Positions 1-7,365 are shown, counted from the stretch's first letter. The stretch is DNA of 11,467 bases from Deltaproteobacteria bacterium (GCA_019313505.1 JAFDBA010000057.1:1-11467); one strand, 5' to 3'. Notes: generated by a model from the letters alone, not told the origin. Program-made: numbers and translations.

Positions 1-1
1 A

Positions 2-112
2 CGAAAAAGGATATCTCCTGATTTCCGGAAAAAATTAATCATGGAGTTTAGTGACGAAATAAACAAGTTATCAAAAATCTTGAATAGAGATCTGAGTCAC
101 TGGACACATTGA
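2..112 (+). CDS. C-terminal end of an upstream gene, sulfotransferase-like
   Basis: An open frame enters from the left edge and ends at TGA 110-112, giving 36 residues. The visible tail reads as a basic amphipathic helix (DFRKKLIMEF), then SDEINKLSKILNRDLSHW. A pattern of 'L-x-x-x-[FY]-x-x-[DE]-x-x-x-L-x-x-x-L-x-R-D-L-x-x-W' close to the C-terminus is typical of PAPS-dependent sulfotransferases (P-loop sulfotransferase family), which sulfate polysaccharides or lipids. A sulfotransferase would fit a surface-glycan cluster. The PAPS-binding motifs lie outside the window, so the family call rests only on the terminal helix and the Trp. No terminator follows, and the next gene starts 110 nt downstream. 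Confidence 0.5.
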   Translation, partial: RKRISPDFRKKLIMEFSDEINKLSKILNRDLSHWTH

Positions 113-166
113 CATAAGTTTTTAGCTTTTGTGCAAAAAATCATTAGACAAATCACTTATTGCTCG

Positions 167-193
167 CTTGCCGATACGAGGGCGGGCTATAAT
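167..193 (+). promoter_or_regulatory. possible promoter upstream of the first SDR gene
   Basis: A perfect TATAAT lies at 188-193, about 30 nt before the start at 223. The best -35 candidate is CTTGCC at 167-172, with a short 15-bp spacer, so only the -10 half is convincing. The 110-nt gap after the upstream gene is the largest gap before 10914 apart from the inserted cassettes, which makes an internal promoter plausible. Confidence 0.25.
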
Positions 194-222
194 TGTGAGA
201 ACTTTGGACTCTAAAGATATGT

Positions 223-1194
223 ATGATTAATTCATCAATTAAAGATTGCAAAATATGTATAATCGGCGGCACCGGTTTTATTGGCAAACATTTAATCAGT
301 GAATTGCAAAATGAGGCTTATAACGATGTAAGAATTCTAACGCGGGATGGAAAAAACTCAACTTTTCTACAGTCTCCATTCCAAATTACACAAGGAGATT
401 TACTCGATCCGGATTCTTTAAACCGATTCATTACACCTGATTCGACTGTAATAAATCTGGCATATCTGTCAGGTAACTCTTTAAACTTAAATCTCAAAGC
501 AACAGAAAACATTGTCGATGCTTGTATCGCAAAAAGAGCAGCCCGTCTGATTCACTGTTCGACTGCTGTTGTAGCCGGACGCGCAAAAGATAATGTCATC
601 AATGAAAATACAGCTTGCATCCCTGCAACACAATACGAAAAATCTAAACTCGAAATTGAGAATATTTTAAACAAAAGACTCAAAGGTAAATCTGAATTAA
701 TAATCCTACGTCCAACTGCAGTTTTTGGTAGGCATGGAAAAAATCTTATCAAGGTAGCAAATGATTTACTTTCACTGCCACCATTCACTACTTTTCTAAA
801 AACCGCATTATTTTACAAACGTCGGCTAAATTTAGTTTGCGTAGAAAATGTGGTTTCCGCCATTCTTTTTCTAATGCAAATTAATGATCGGATGGATGGA
901 AAACGTTTTATTATATCTGATGATGATGAAAGGGAAAATAATTATTACGACATTATTAATTTACTTGCTAAGTACTTCGGTCATAAGCCGGTAAAGGCAT
1001 TCTATATGCCTTATCGCTATCACATTTTACGTATGCTGTTAATTGTATCCAAGAGAAGCAATACCGATGCCCATCGCAATTACAGCTCAAATAAATTATT
1101 CTGCCTGGGTTTTAAAAAATCGATTCAGTTCCGTGAAGGTATCAGGCGGTTCGCTTCTTGGTATAACAAATCACTGTTATATAATTGGTTATAA
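223..1194 (+). CDS. NAD(P)-dependent sugar-nucleotide epimerase/dehydratase (extended SDR)
   Basis: The 323-residue protein is a cytoplasmic extended short-chain dehydrogenase/reductase. The N-terminal Rossmann motif GGTGFIG is at residues 15-21, the active-site Ser/Thr lies in HCSTA (about 111-115), and the catalytic YxxxK is Y138-E-K-S-K142. LRPTAVFGRHGKN follows, as in GalE-like enzymes. Such proteins epimerise, dehydrate or reduce nucleotide-linked sugars. Its length is normal for the family. The exact substrate cannot be read from the sequence. The start at 223 is the only ATG before the Rossmann strand, with a weak A-rich leader and no clear Shine-Dalgarno sequence. The stop is followed after 4 nt by the next gene, so the two are probably co-translated. 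The general fold and class are secure; the reaction is not. Confidence 0.85.
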   Translation: MINSSIKDCKICIIGGTGFIGKHLISELQNEAYNDVRILTRDGKNSTFLQSPFQITQGDLLDPDSLNRFITPDSTVINLAYLSGNSLNLNLKATENIVDACIAKRAARLIHCSTAVVAGRAKDNVINENTACIPATQYEKSKLEIENILNKRLKGKSELIILRPTAVFGRHGKNLIKVANDLLSLPPFTTFLKTALFYKRRLNLVCVENVVSAILFLMQINDRMDGKRFIISDDDERENNYYDIINLLAKYFGHKPVKAFYMPYRYHILRMLLIVSKRSNTDAHRNYSSNKLFCLGFKKSIQFREGIRRFASWYNKSLLYNWL

Positions 1195-1198
1195 TTTT

Positions 1199-2338
1199 AT
1201 GAGAATCTTAAATGTAAACATGTCACTCGATCCGGTAAGTGGCGGAGGAACTGCTGAAAGAACTTTTCAGATAAATCGTTCTTTGGTAAGAGCCGGCCTT
1301 CAATGCGACGTGTTAACAATAAACTCAAATTTAGCTTGTGAGCGTATAAAACAGTTAAATGGTATTAATTTAATAGCGTTGGAATGTTTGATAAAACGCT
1401 ACTACATTCCAAGATTATCACAGCGAATCATCAAAGATGCGGTGGCTAATGCAGATATAATCCATTTAATGAACCATTGGACGATACTTAATGCGTTGGT
1501 ATATATTTCGGCCAGAAGGCAAAACAAACCATATGTCGTTTGTCCAGCCGGCGCGTTACCGTTGTTCGGTAGATCACAAAGAATTAAATACTTATATAAC
1601 AAGTTCATAGGCAATAAAATAATATCAAATGCCAATGGTCATATTGCAATATCCAGAAATGAAATAGCTCAATTTGAACCCTATGGTGTTGCTGCTGATA
1701 AAATAACTGTTATTCCAAATGGTATCGATCCGGAAGATTTCAAATCGAGTGATGCCGACAATTTTCGCCGGAAATTTGGACTGAATGACAGTCCATTTAT
1801 TCTGTTTATGGGGCGGTTGAATGCCATAAAAGGGCCGGACCTGCTTTTATATGCTTTCAGAAATTTAGATGAGGCATTTAGCGATTATCACCTTGTTTTT
1901 GCCGGGCCTGACGGTGGAATGCTCAATGAACTCAGAAAAAAATCTGAAGAGATGAAAATTGCGAATAGGGTTCATTTTACGGGATACTTAGGGGAAGAAG
2001 AGAAATCAAGCGCATATCTTGCAGCGAATTTACTTGCCATTCCTTCCAGACAGGAGGCTATGTCAATTGTTGTCTTGGAAGCAGGCATTATGGGCACGCC
2101 TGTATTGCTAACGAATCGATGCGGCTTTGATGAGGTGAAACGTATAAGGGGCGGAAAAGTTGTTCAAGCTTCTGTTGAAGGGCTGCAAAAAGGTCTTCTT
2201 GAAATACTGAAAGATTCCGATCAATTAAAATCAATGGGATCAAATCTTAAAAGGCATGTAACCGATAATTATACCTGGGAAAGAATTATAAATAAATATG
2301 TAGACCTGTATCGCCGGGTGCTTAGCAATAAAATTTAA
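1199..2338 (+). CDS. GT4-family glycosyltransferase
   Basis: This is a 379-residue GT-B fold, retaining glycosyltransferase of family 4, acting at the cytoplasmic face of the inner membrane on a lipid-linked glycan. The N-terminal acceptor domain begins MRILNVNMSLDPVSGGGTAE with the glycine-rich loop. The linker carries PNGIDPEDF, and the donor domain has FMGRLNAIKGPDLL, FAGPDGG and FTGYLGEEEKSSAY. The EX7E catalytic motif is E286 to E294 in RQEAMSIVVLEAG. The open frame extends back to an ATG at 1043, but that extension overlaps 150 nt of the preceding SDR gene and adds 52 residues foreign to the family. ATG 1199 is therefore chosen, 4 nt after the upstream stop. No good Shine-Dalgarno is present, so translation is probably coupled. 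Donor and acceptor are unknown. Confidence 0.9.
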   Translation: MRILNVNMSLDPVSGGGTAERTFQINRSLVRAGLQCDVLTINSNLACERIKQLNGINLIALECLIKRYYIPRLSQRIIKDAVANADIIHLMNHWTILNALVYISARRQNKPYVVCPAGALPLFGRSQRIKYLYNKFIGNKIISNANGHIAISRNEIAQFEPYGVAADKITVIPNGIDPEDFKSSDADNFRRKFGLNDSPFILFMGRLNAIKGPDLLLYAFRNLDEAFSDYHLVFAGPDGGMLNELRKKSEEMKIANRVHFTGYLGEEEKSSAYLAANLLAIPSRQEAMSIVVLEAGIMGTPVLLTNRCGFDEVKRIRGGKVVQASVEGLQKGLLEILKDSDQLKSMGSNLKRHVTDNYTWERIINKYVDLYRRVLSNKI

Positions 2339-2339
2339 C

Positions 2340-3599
2340 ATGAAAATTCTTGTAGTTACCCAATATTTCTGGCCTGAAAATTTCCGAATCAATGATCTGG
2401 CGTTAGGATTGAAAGAAAAAGGTCATGAAGTACAAATTCTGACAGGCATGCCCAATTATCCGGGAGGTCGGTTTTTTACAGGTTACAACTTTTTTGGGCC
2501 ATTATTTGAAACTTATGAAGATATCCCGGTCTTCAGAGTTCCGCTTATTCCTCGCGGTAATGGGAGTCGATTCCGACTGGTGTTGAATTTTTTTTCTTTT
2601 GTTTTTTTTGCCTGTTTCTTAGCCCCCTTCCGCCGATTAGGCACCATTGACCTGATTTTTATTTATGAACCTTCTCCGATTACAGTATGTCTGCCTGCAC
2701 TTTTATTAAAAAAACTCAAATCTGCACCTGTAATGTTCTGGATGCAGGATCTTTGGCCGGAAAGCCTTTCAGCCACTGGTGCTGTTCGTTCGAAAAAAAT
2801 TCTAAGAATAGTAGACATATTAGTCAGATTTATATATCGGAGATGTGATCGGATATTAATACAATCCCGTTCGTTTTTTGAACCAATAAAACATCAGCAT
2901 TATGGTCCAAAACGCATTTTATATTTTCCCAATAGTGCGGAAGAACTTTATCAGCCGGTTATACTTGAAAAGGATGCCTATGAACGTGTATTAATGCCTG
3001 AAGGATTCTGTGTGACATTTGCCGGAAATATCGGGGCCGCCCAGGATTTTGGGACGATTTTAAAAGCTGCTGAACTACTGAAAAGCTACACAGAAATCAA
3101 TTGGGTTATTATCGGTGATGGTCGAATGTTCCCATGGGTTCAAAGCCAGGTCATTAAACGGGGCTTAAATGATACGGTGCATATGTTAGGCAGATATCCG
3201 GCAGAAACAATGCCCCGGTTCTTTGCCTTATCGGATGTTTTGCTCGTTACACTCAAAAAAGAGCCTATTTTTGCATTAACAATACCCTCTAAAGTACAAT
3301 CTTATCTTGCGTGTGCTAAACCGATTGCTGCAGCACTGGATGGAGAAGGGGCAAAGGTTATTGAAGAGGCTGGTGCAGGAATGGCTTGTCCGGCCGAAAG
3401 TCCGAAAGCCCTGGCAGAGACCGTATTGAAATTTTATAATATGTCCGAAACTGATCAGAAAGAAATGGGGAACAAGGGTAGGGAATACTTTGAAAAACAT
3501 TTCGAACGGGAGATGCTTTTTGATCGGTTAGAAGGTTGGATGAAAGAACTGGTCACACAAACCAGGCACAAAGGCACAAAGAAAGAGGTAAAAGAATAA
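2340..3599 (+). CDS. WbuB-like GT4 glycosyltransferase (candidate L-FucNAc/L-QuiNAc transferase)
   Basis: The 419-residue protein starts MKILVVTQYFWPENFRIND and continues GMPNYPGG, MQDLWPES and IPSKVQSYLA, all hallmarks of the WbuB/WbjE-like GT-B group. Characterised or proposed members transfer N-acetyl-L-fucosamine or a related 6-deoxy-HexNAc in O-antigen assembly. That matches the L-sugar module at 4094-7289. A hydrophobic stretch at about residues 80-100 (FSFVFFACFLAPF) is consistent with membrane association. The ATG lies 1 nt after the previous stop, suggesting translational coupling. Oddity: residues 405-419 (VTQTRHKGTKKEVKE) are encoded by the left inverted repeat of the first GxxExxY cassette and the bases after it, so the native C-terminus probably ended near EGWMKEL. 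Sugar specificity is inferred from neighbours. Confidence 0.85.
   Translation: MKILVVTQYFWPENFRINDLALGLKEKGHEVQILTGMPNYPGGRFFTGYNFFGPLFETYEDIPVFRVPLIPRGNGSRFRLVLNFFSFVFFACFLAPFRRLGTIDLIFIYEPSPITVCLPALLLKKLKSAPVMFWMQDLWPESLSATGAVRSKKILRIVDILVRFIYRRCDRILIQSRSFFEPIKHQHYGPKRILYFPNSAEELYQPVILEKDAYERVLMPEGFCVTFAGNIGAAQDFGTILKAAELLKSYTEINWVIIGDGRMFPWVQSQVIKRGLNDTVHMLGRYPAETMPRFFALSDVLLVTLKKEPIFALTIPSKVQSYLACAKPIAAALDGEGAKVIEEAGAGMACPAESPKALAETVLKFYNMSETDQKEMGNKGREYFEKHFEREMLFDRLEGWMKELVTQTRHKGTKKEVKE
3553..3581 (+). repeat. left inverted repeat of GxxExxY cassette 1
   Basis: The core CACAAAGGCACAAAG (3567-3581) is preceded by TCACACAAA (3553-3561). Its reverse complement occurs at 4050-4076: 9 matching bases, a 3-base length difference, then 14 of 15 matching. 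It lies inside the 3' end of the glycosyltransferase gene and is translated there. Confidence 0.8.
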
Positions 3600-3649
3600 A
3601 ATGTGTATATAATGCTATCGGCGGCCTGGTGGCTTCGTAAGAGGAAATA

Positions 3650-4036
3650 ATTACTGAAAATGAAATAGCTAAGGAGATTGTTGACGCTGCTTATAAGATA
3701 CACAAAACTCTTGGGCCTGGATTGCTGGAATCGGTTTATGAGGCTGTTTTGGCCTATGAATTGGAAAATAGAGGTCTAAAAGTGGTGTGTCAAAAATCAT
3801 TACCAGTGATCTATGAATCAGTAAAATTGGAAGAAGGGTTTAGAACAGATATAATTGTTGAAGGTAAAGTAATAATTGAATTAAAATCTGTCGAAACAAC
3901 TGCCCCGGTACATAAAAAGCAATTGCTGACATATTTAAGGCTTTCCGGCCTGAAGCTAGGGCTTTTAATTAATTTTGGGTCTCACCTGATAAAAGATGGA
4001 ATTACAAGAGTTATTAACGGTGTTTTAAATGATTGA
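3650..4036 (+). CDS. GxxExxY protein, PD-(D/E)XK nuclease-like fold, copy 1
   Basis: This is a small protein of about 128 residues counted from an ATT codon at 3650. Homology with copy 2 begins exactly there: ITENEIAKEIV here, MTENEIAKIIV there. There is no ATG, GTG or TTG in frame between the stop at 3638-3640 and the TTG at 3722. Starting at that TTG would delete the first 24 conserved residues, including the LGPG segment. AGAGG at 3640-3644 sits 5 nt before ATT, a well-placed Shine-Dalgarno, so AUU initiation is possible; otherwise the start has been mutated. The family signature GxxExxY reads GLLESVY (residues 24-30 from ATT), and a PD-(D/E)XK-like core reads D-x9-E-L-K in the segment around IIVEGKVIIELKSV. 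Its biochemical role is unknown to me. The setting is an inverted-repeat cassette inside a glycan operon. Confidence 0.75.
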   Translation: MTENEIAKEIVDAAYKIHKTLGPGLLESVYEAVLAYELENRGLKVVCQKSLPVIYESVKLEEGFRTDIIVEGKVIIELKSVETTAPVHKKQLLTYLRLSGLKLGLLINFGSHLIKDGITRVINGVLND

Positions 4037-4049
4037 ACAACCTTTGAAT

Positions 4050-4076
4050 CTTTGTGTCTTTGTGGCTTTGTGTGAG
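4050..4076 (-). repeat. right inverted repeat of GxxExxY cassette 1
   Basis: This tract contains CTTTGTGTCTTTGTGG followed by CTTTGTGTGAG. It is the reverse complement of the 3553-3581 tract apart from one substitution and a 3-base length difference. It begins 13 nt after the GxxExxY stop and ends 17 nt before the ATG at 4094. Confidence 0.8.
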
Positions 4077-4093
4077 ACAATTATGAGGATTAT

Positions 4094-4996
4094 ATGCGAA
4101 TACTGATTCTCGGCGGTGACGGAATGCTGGGTCACCAGCTCTTCAAACACTTAAAATCCAACCACGATGTGAGGGTGACCCTCAGAAAAGATTTGGTCGC
4201 ATATAAAAGATTCATGCTATTCAGCAAGGAAAATACTTATCCCGGCATTGATGTTCGATCTCCCGGTAAACTTGCTGAGGTGTTAAGCGATTTTCATCCT
4301 GATGCTGTGGTTAATGCTACCGGTATCGTTAAACAGTTGCCGGAAGCCAGCGAGAGCATTCCAAGTATTGAAATAAATGCGCTGTTTCCCCATCGTCTTG
4401 CTCTTTTATGTAAAGATATTAGCGCCCGCATGATTCATTTGAGTACGGATTGTGTTTTTTCCGGGAAAAAAGGAAATTACAAAGAATCCGACACATCCGA
4501 TGCTGATGATTTATATGGCCGAACAAAGTTTCTTGGCGAAGTAACCGAACAGCATTGCCTTACATTGCGTACATCAATGATTGGCTTAGAGCTTTCTCGA
4601 AAAAAAAATCTACTTGAATGGTTCCTGGCCCAAAAAGGAACCGTTAATGGTTATAAAAAAGTAATCTTTTCGGGATTTACTACGCTGGAATTAAGCCGCA
4701 TAATAGAAAATATGATCTTAAATTATCCTGAGGCAAACGGGATTTACCATGTTTCGAGTGAACCGATCAGCAAGTTCGATCTGCTGTATCTTATTAAAGA
4801 AGGGTTAAAACTGTCGATTGAAATCATTCCGGATGAATCTACTGCATGTGATCGCAGTCTTGATTCTGTCAGATTTCGCCAGGAAGTTGGTTATACTCCT
4901 CCAACCTGGAAAGAAATGGTAAGTGAGCTATGTGAGGACATTCGCTTTAGCCACAAAATCACGAAGGACTCAAAGCATCAGGTATCAATAACATAA
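4094..4996 (+). CDS. RmlD-like NAD(P)-dependent reductase (WbvR-type, UDP-4-keto-6-deoxy-L-HexNAc reductase)
   Basis: The 300-residue SDR is of the dTDP-4-dehydrorhamnose-reductase type. GGDGMLG is at residues 7-13, HLSTDCVFSG at about 115-124 (S117/T118), and YGRTK at Y141-K145. With the dehydratase and 2-epimerase just downstream it forms the three-gene set that converts UDP-GlcNAc to a UDP-2-acetamido-2,6-dideoxy-L-sugar. CapF/WbjC/FnlB reductases of the L-FucNAc route are about 370 residues with an added cupin domain. This protein has none, so it resembles the stand-alone reductase WbvR of the L-RhaNAc/L-QuiNAc route; that assignment is inference. GAGGA at 4085-4089 is 4 nt before ATG. 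Residues 286-300 (SHKITKDSKHQVSIT) come from a repeat-like tract rather than the conserved fold. Confidence 0.8.
   Translation: MRILILGGDGMLGHQLFKHLKSNHDVRVTLRKDLVAYKRFMLFSKENTYPGIDVRSPGKLAEVLSDFHPDAVVNATGIVKQLPEASESIPSIEINALFPHRLALLCKDISARMIHLSTDCVFSGKKGNYKESDTSDADDLYGRTKFLGEVTEQHCLTLRTSMIGLELSRKKNLLEWFLAQKGTVNGYKKVIFSGFTTLELSRIIENMILNYPEANGIYHVSSEPISKFDLLYLIKEGLKLSIEIIPDESTACDRSLDSVRFRQEVGYTPPTWKEMVSELCEDIRFSHKITKDSKHQVSIT
4951..4975 (+). repeat. solo tract resembling the cassette end repeat
   Basis: The sequence starts CCACAAAATCACGAAGG and continues to CAAAG, three imperfect units of the CACAAAG/CACGAAG type seen at the left end of the GxxExxY cassettes. It lies in the last codons of the RmlD-like gene, the same position the left repeats occupy in the other two upstream genes. 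No matching inverted partner or GxxExxY gene follows. It could be a solo end or scar, or chance resemblance. Confidence 0.35.
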
Positions 4997-5080
4997 AGTT
5001 GCGAGTTTCGGGCCACGAGGCTAATGGTTCGCGCAAACTCTAAAGGAAAATAAAAATATTAATTTAAGGGAATTTTTGAA

Positions 5081-6148
5081 ATGATTTTTGAAGGTAAAAC
5101 GATTCTGGTGACAGGTGGCACAGGTTCCATGGGGAAGACATTTGTTCGGCGTGTTTTAAGCGGGGAATTAGGTACTCCGAAAAAAGTTATCGTTTTTTCC
5201 CGAGATGAAGCCAAACAGCACGATATGCGCATGTCGTATCTGAACAAGCGTGTGGCCACGGATGAGGTAATTTATCGAAACTTCATGAGTGTTTTAGAGT
5301 TTCGTATCGGCGACGTTCGCAATTATCCCGATGTCTGTTCTGCGATCAAGGATGTTGATATCGTGGTGAACGCTGCTGCGCTTAAACAGGTACCGGCATG
5401 CGAATATTTTCCAACCCAAGCAATATTAACCAACTGCATGGGTGCTTCAAATATTGTTCAAGCCATCAGAGAAAATGGTTATGAGGTGGATACGGTTATT
5501 GGCATAAGTACAGATAAAGCTTGCAAGCCGGTGAATGTTATGGGGATGACAAAATCCATCCAAGAGCGAATTTTTATTGTTGCCAATGTGTTAAATCCAA
5601 ATACGCGCTTCATATGTGTCAGATATGGCAATGTACTGGCTTCCAGGGGTTCTGTTATTCCTCTTTTTATTGATCAAATAATAAACGGCGGTCCGTTAAC
5701 TGTAACTGTATCTGAAATGACAAGATTTCTTCTCAGTTTGGACCAGGCCGTAGACACAGTATTTGAAGCTTTGAAAAATGCGGAACCTGGCGAGACATAT
5801 ATTCCGGTTGTTCCTTCCGCAACGGTCATGAATATTGCCAAAGCACTTATTGGCAATCGACCTATCGATATTGAAACAATAGGAATTCGACCGGGCGAAA
5901 AAATGCATGAGATTCTGGTCTCTGATGAAGAAGCAAATCACTCTAGCAAACGCGGTGATTATTATGCCATTCTTTCAATGTTGCCCGAACTCAGTAATAA
6001 CAAAAATAAGGCCGGGAATATGTTACCGAAAGAATACAGTTCAGCGGATTCAGTCCTTGATTTTAAAGGCACAATTGAACTGTTGAAGAAGCATCGCCTT
6101 ATGGTTGAAGACGTCGAATTGTCGAACAGCGGGGAATTGCTCCGGTAA
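5081..6148 (+). CDS. UDP-GlcNAc 4,6-dehydratase (5-inverting), FnlA/WbjB/CapE/WbvB family
   Basis: The 355-residue soluble enzyme belongs to the CapD/FlaA1-like SDR group. The nucleotide-binding motif GGTGSMG is at residues 12-18, NAAALKQVPACE marks the dehydratase family, and the active-site segment STDKACKPVNVMGMTK spans 143-158. The usual YxxxK tyrosine is methionine (M154-x-x-x-K158), the S-M-K arrangement reported for the related WbpM; here I read it as a family trait, not damage. IRPGEKMHEILVSDEE near the C-terminus is also typical. The expected reaction is dehydration of UDP-GlcNAc with C5 inversion to a 4-keto-6-deoxy-L-sugar, the first step of the UDP-L-FucNAc and UDP-L-QuiNAc routes. 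AAGGGA at 5066-5071 is 9 nt before ATG. Assignment to the inverting branch rests on the soluble size and on the reductase and epimerase next to it. Confidence 0.85.
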   Translation: MIFEGKTILVTGGTGSMGKTFVRRVLSGELGTPKKVIVFSRDEAKQHDMRMSYLNKRVATDEVIYRNFMSVLEFRIGDVRNYPDVCSAIKDVDIVVNAAALKQVPACEYFPTQAILTNCMGASNIVQAIRENGYEVDTVIGISTDKACKPVNVMGMTKSIQERIFIVANVLNPNTRFICVRYGNVLASRGSVIPLFIDQIINGGPLTVTVSEMTRFLLSLDQAVDTVFEALKNAEPGETYIPVVPSATVMNIAKALIGNRPIDIETIGIRPGEKMHEILVSDEEANHSSKRGDYYAILSMLPELSNNKNKAGNMLPKEYSSADSVLDFKGTIELLKKHRLMVEDVELSNSGELLR

Positions 6149-6158
6149 GGATGGAATT

Positions 6159-7289
6159 ATGACAATAAAAGTGATGACCATAGTGGGAACTAGACCTGAA
6201 ATTATAAAGCTTTGTCGCGTCATCGATGAATTGGAGCGTCATACAAAACATATACTGGTTCACACCGGCCAGAACTACGATTATGAACTAAACGAAATAT
6301 TTTTCAAGCAGTTGGAATTACGAAAACCAGACTATTTTATAGACGCTGCCGGAGAAACAGTCGCAGAAACAATCGGAAATGTTATTGCCAGTTCAGACAA
6401 AGTGATGGTTTCGGAAAATCCCGATGCCCTGCTACTTTTAGGAGATACGAACAGCTGTCTTTCCGCAATATCTGCCAAGCGTCGCAAAATCCCTATATTT
6501 CACATGGAGGCGGGTAATCGTTGTTTTGATCAAAGAGTGCCTGAAGAAATCAACCGTAAGATTGTGGATCACATCAGCGATATCAATATGACATATACTG
6601 AACACGCACGCCGTTATCTTATGAACGAAGGTATTAAGCCGGAAACGATTATTAAAACAGGGTCTCCCATGAAAGAGGTGCTGGGGCACTATATGCCAAA
6701 GATTGAAGATTCGGATATTCTTAAGCGTTTGCAACTGGAACCAGAAGGATATTTTGTCGTCAGCGCCCACCGAGAAGAAAATGTTGACAGCGAGGTTAAT
6801 TTTAACGATCTGTTGGAATCGTTAAACGCAGTTGCTGAAAGATACGGCCGCCCAGTTATTGTTTCGACACACCCTCGTACCCGCAAACAACTTAAAGATA
6901 TAAGTGTAGCGAATCTTAATACTCAAATCAACTTATTAAAACCATTGCCCTTTTTTGATTACATAAAATTACAAATTAATGCTTTCTGTGTAATTTCAGA
7001 CAGTGGAACAATCACGGAAGAATCCTCTATTTTAAATTTTCCGGCCATAACGATTCGCCAGGCCCATGAGCGGCCAGAGGGGATGGATGAAGGAACTTTG
7101 ATCATGAGTGGTCTTAAATCACAAAGGGTTATGGAGTCCATTGATATTGTTACCGCAAATTATTCTAAATCCAATCGACATTTCAGGCTGGTCCAAGATT
7201 ACAATACAGACAATGTATCAAAAAAAGTCCTTCGAATCATTATGAGTTATACGGACTATGTTAATCGCACGGTCTGGCACAAAGTCTAA
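6159..7289 (+). CDS. non-hydrolysing UDP-HexNAc 2-epimerase (FnlC/WbjD/CapG/WbvD type)
   Basis: The 376-residue GT-B-fold epimerase of the WecB superfamily has GTRPE at residues 10-14, LLGDTNS with D96, HMEAGNR at 115-121 (E117), PEEINRKIVDHISD, SAHREEN with H204, and SDSGTITEESS. These include the acidic residues and histidine of the WecB active site. Next to the dehydratase and RmlD-like reductase it should act last, inverting C2 of the UDP-L-talosamine- or L-rhamnosamine-type intermediate to give UDP-L-FucNAc or UDP-L-QuiNAc. Plain UDP-ManNAc synthesis as in WecB is possible but fits the neighbours less well. AAGGA (6147-6151) overlaps the upstream stop and lies 7 nt before ATG 6159. An upstream in-frame ATG at 6105 would overlap the dehydratase gene and is not used. 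The end VNRTVWHKV looks native. Confidence 0.87.
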   Translation: MTIKVMTIVGTRPEIIKLCRVIDELERHTKHILVHTGQNYDYELNEIFFKQLELRKPDYFIDAAGETVAETIGNVIASSDKVMVSENPDALLLLGDTNSCLSAISAKRRKIPIFHMEAGNRCFDQRVPEEINRKIVDHISDINMTYTEHARRYLMNEGIKPETIIKTGSPMKEVLGHYMPKIEDSDILKRLQLEPEGYFVVSAHREENVDSEVNFNDLLESLNAVAERYGRPVIVSTHPRTRKQLKDISVANLNTQINLLKPLPFFDYIKLQINAFCVISDSGTITEESSILNFPAITIRQAHERPEGMDEGTLIMSGLKSQRVMESIDIVTANYSKSNRHFRLVQDYNTDNVSKKVLRIIMSYTDYVNRTVWHKV

Positions 7290-7293
7290 TGGG

Positions 7294-7313
7294 ATACAGA
7301 TAATCACAGATTT
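7294..7313. repeat. short CACAGAT-type intergenic repeat (weak)
   Basis: Two copies of (T/C)ACAGAT at 7295-7301 and 7305-7311, one helical turn apart, occupy the start of the 76-nt gap between the 2-epimerase and the reductase. The tract resembles dispersed CACAGAT repeats I associate with bacterial intergenic regions. Nothing is inverted, and no gene is attached. Confidence 0.2.
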
Positions 7314-7365
7314 CCAGGATAATAAAACAAACGGTCACACTCATCAACAGCTAAAAATAAAAGGA

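Larger units (their letters stand above)
3553..4076 (+). mobile_element. inverted-repeat-bounded GxxExxY cassette 1 (about 0.52 kb)
   Basis: The unit consists of the left repeat (3553-3581), a spacer of about 70 nt, one GxxExxY gene (3650-4036) and the right repeat (4050-4076). A second unit with the same plan lies at 8322-8785, and the two gene products are about two thirds identical by hand alignment. No target-site duplication is visible at the outer edges, and no transposase is encoded. The mobile nature is inferred from repetition, inverted ends, and placement between genes that belong to one pathway. The spacer carries a TATAAT at 3608-3613 and a 12-codon open frame (3612-3650) whose stop overlaps the gene's first codon; neither has a counterpart in the second unit. 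Confidence 0.6.

Noticed and set aside
113..150. Terminator after the sulfotransferase-like gene
   Set aside because: TTTTG and CAAAA face each other with only a 2-nt loop possible and no G/C-rich stem.
113..222. JUMPstart/ops element before the operon
   Set aside because: No GGCGGTAG core is present; only a TATAAT box is seen.
1043..1198. 52-residue N-terminal extension of the GT4 gene from ATG 1043
   Set aside because: It lies entirely over the end of the preceding SDR gene, and the family N-terminus (MRILNVNMS) begins at ATG 1199.
3722..4036. GxxExxY copy 1 starting at TTG 3722
   Set aside because: This would remove 24 residues conserved in copy 2, while in-frame homology continues upstream to ATT 3650 with a ribosome site in front.
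6105..6158. 18-residue extension of the 2-epimerase from ATG 6105
   Set aside because: It overlaps the dehydratase gene. ATG 6159 has a well-placed AAGGA and starts the family's first strand.
7258..7365. 36-residue extension of the 4-reductase from ATG 7258
   Set aside because: It overlaps the 2-epimerase gene and then crosses a repeat-like gap. The Rossmann strand begins at ATG 7366.
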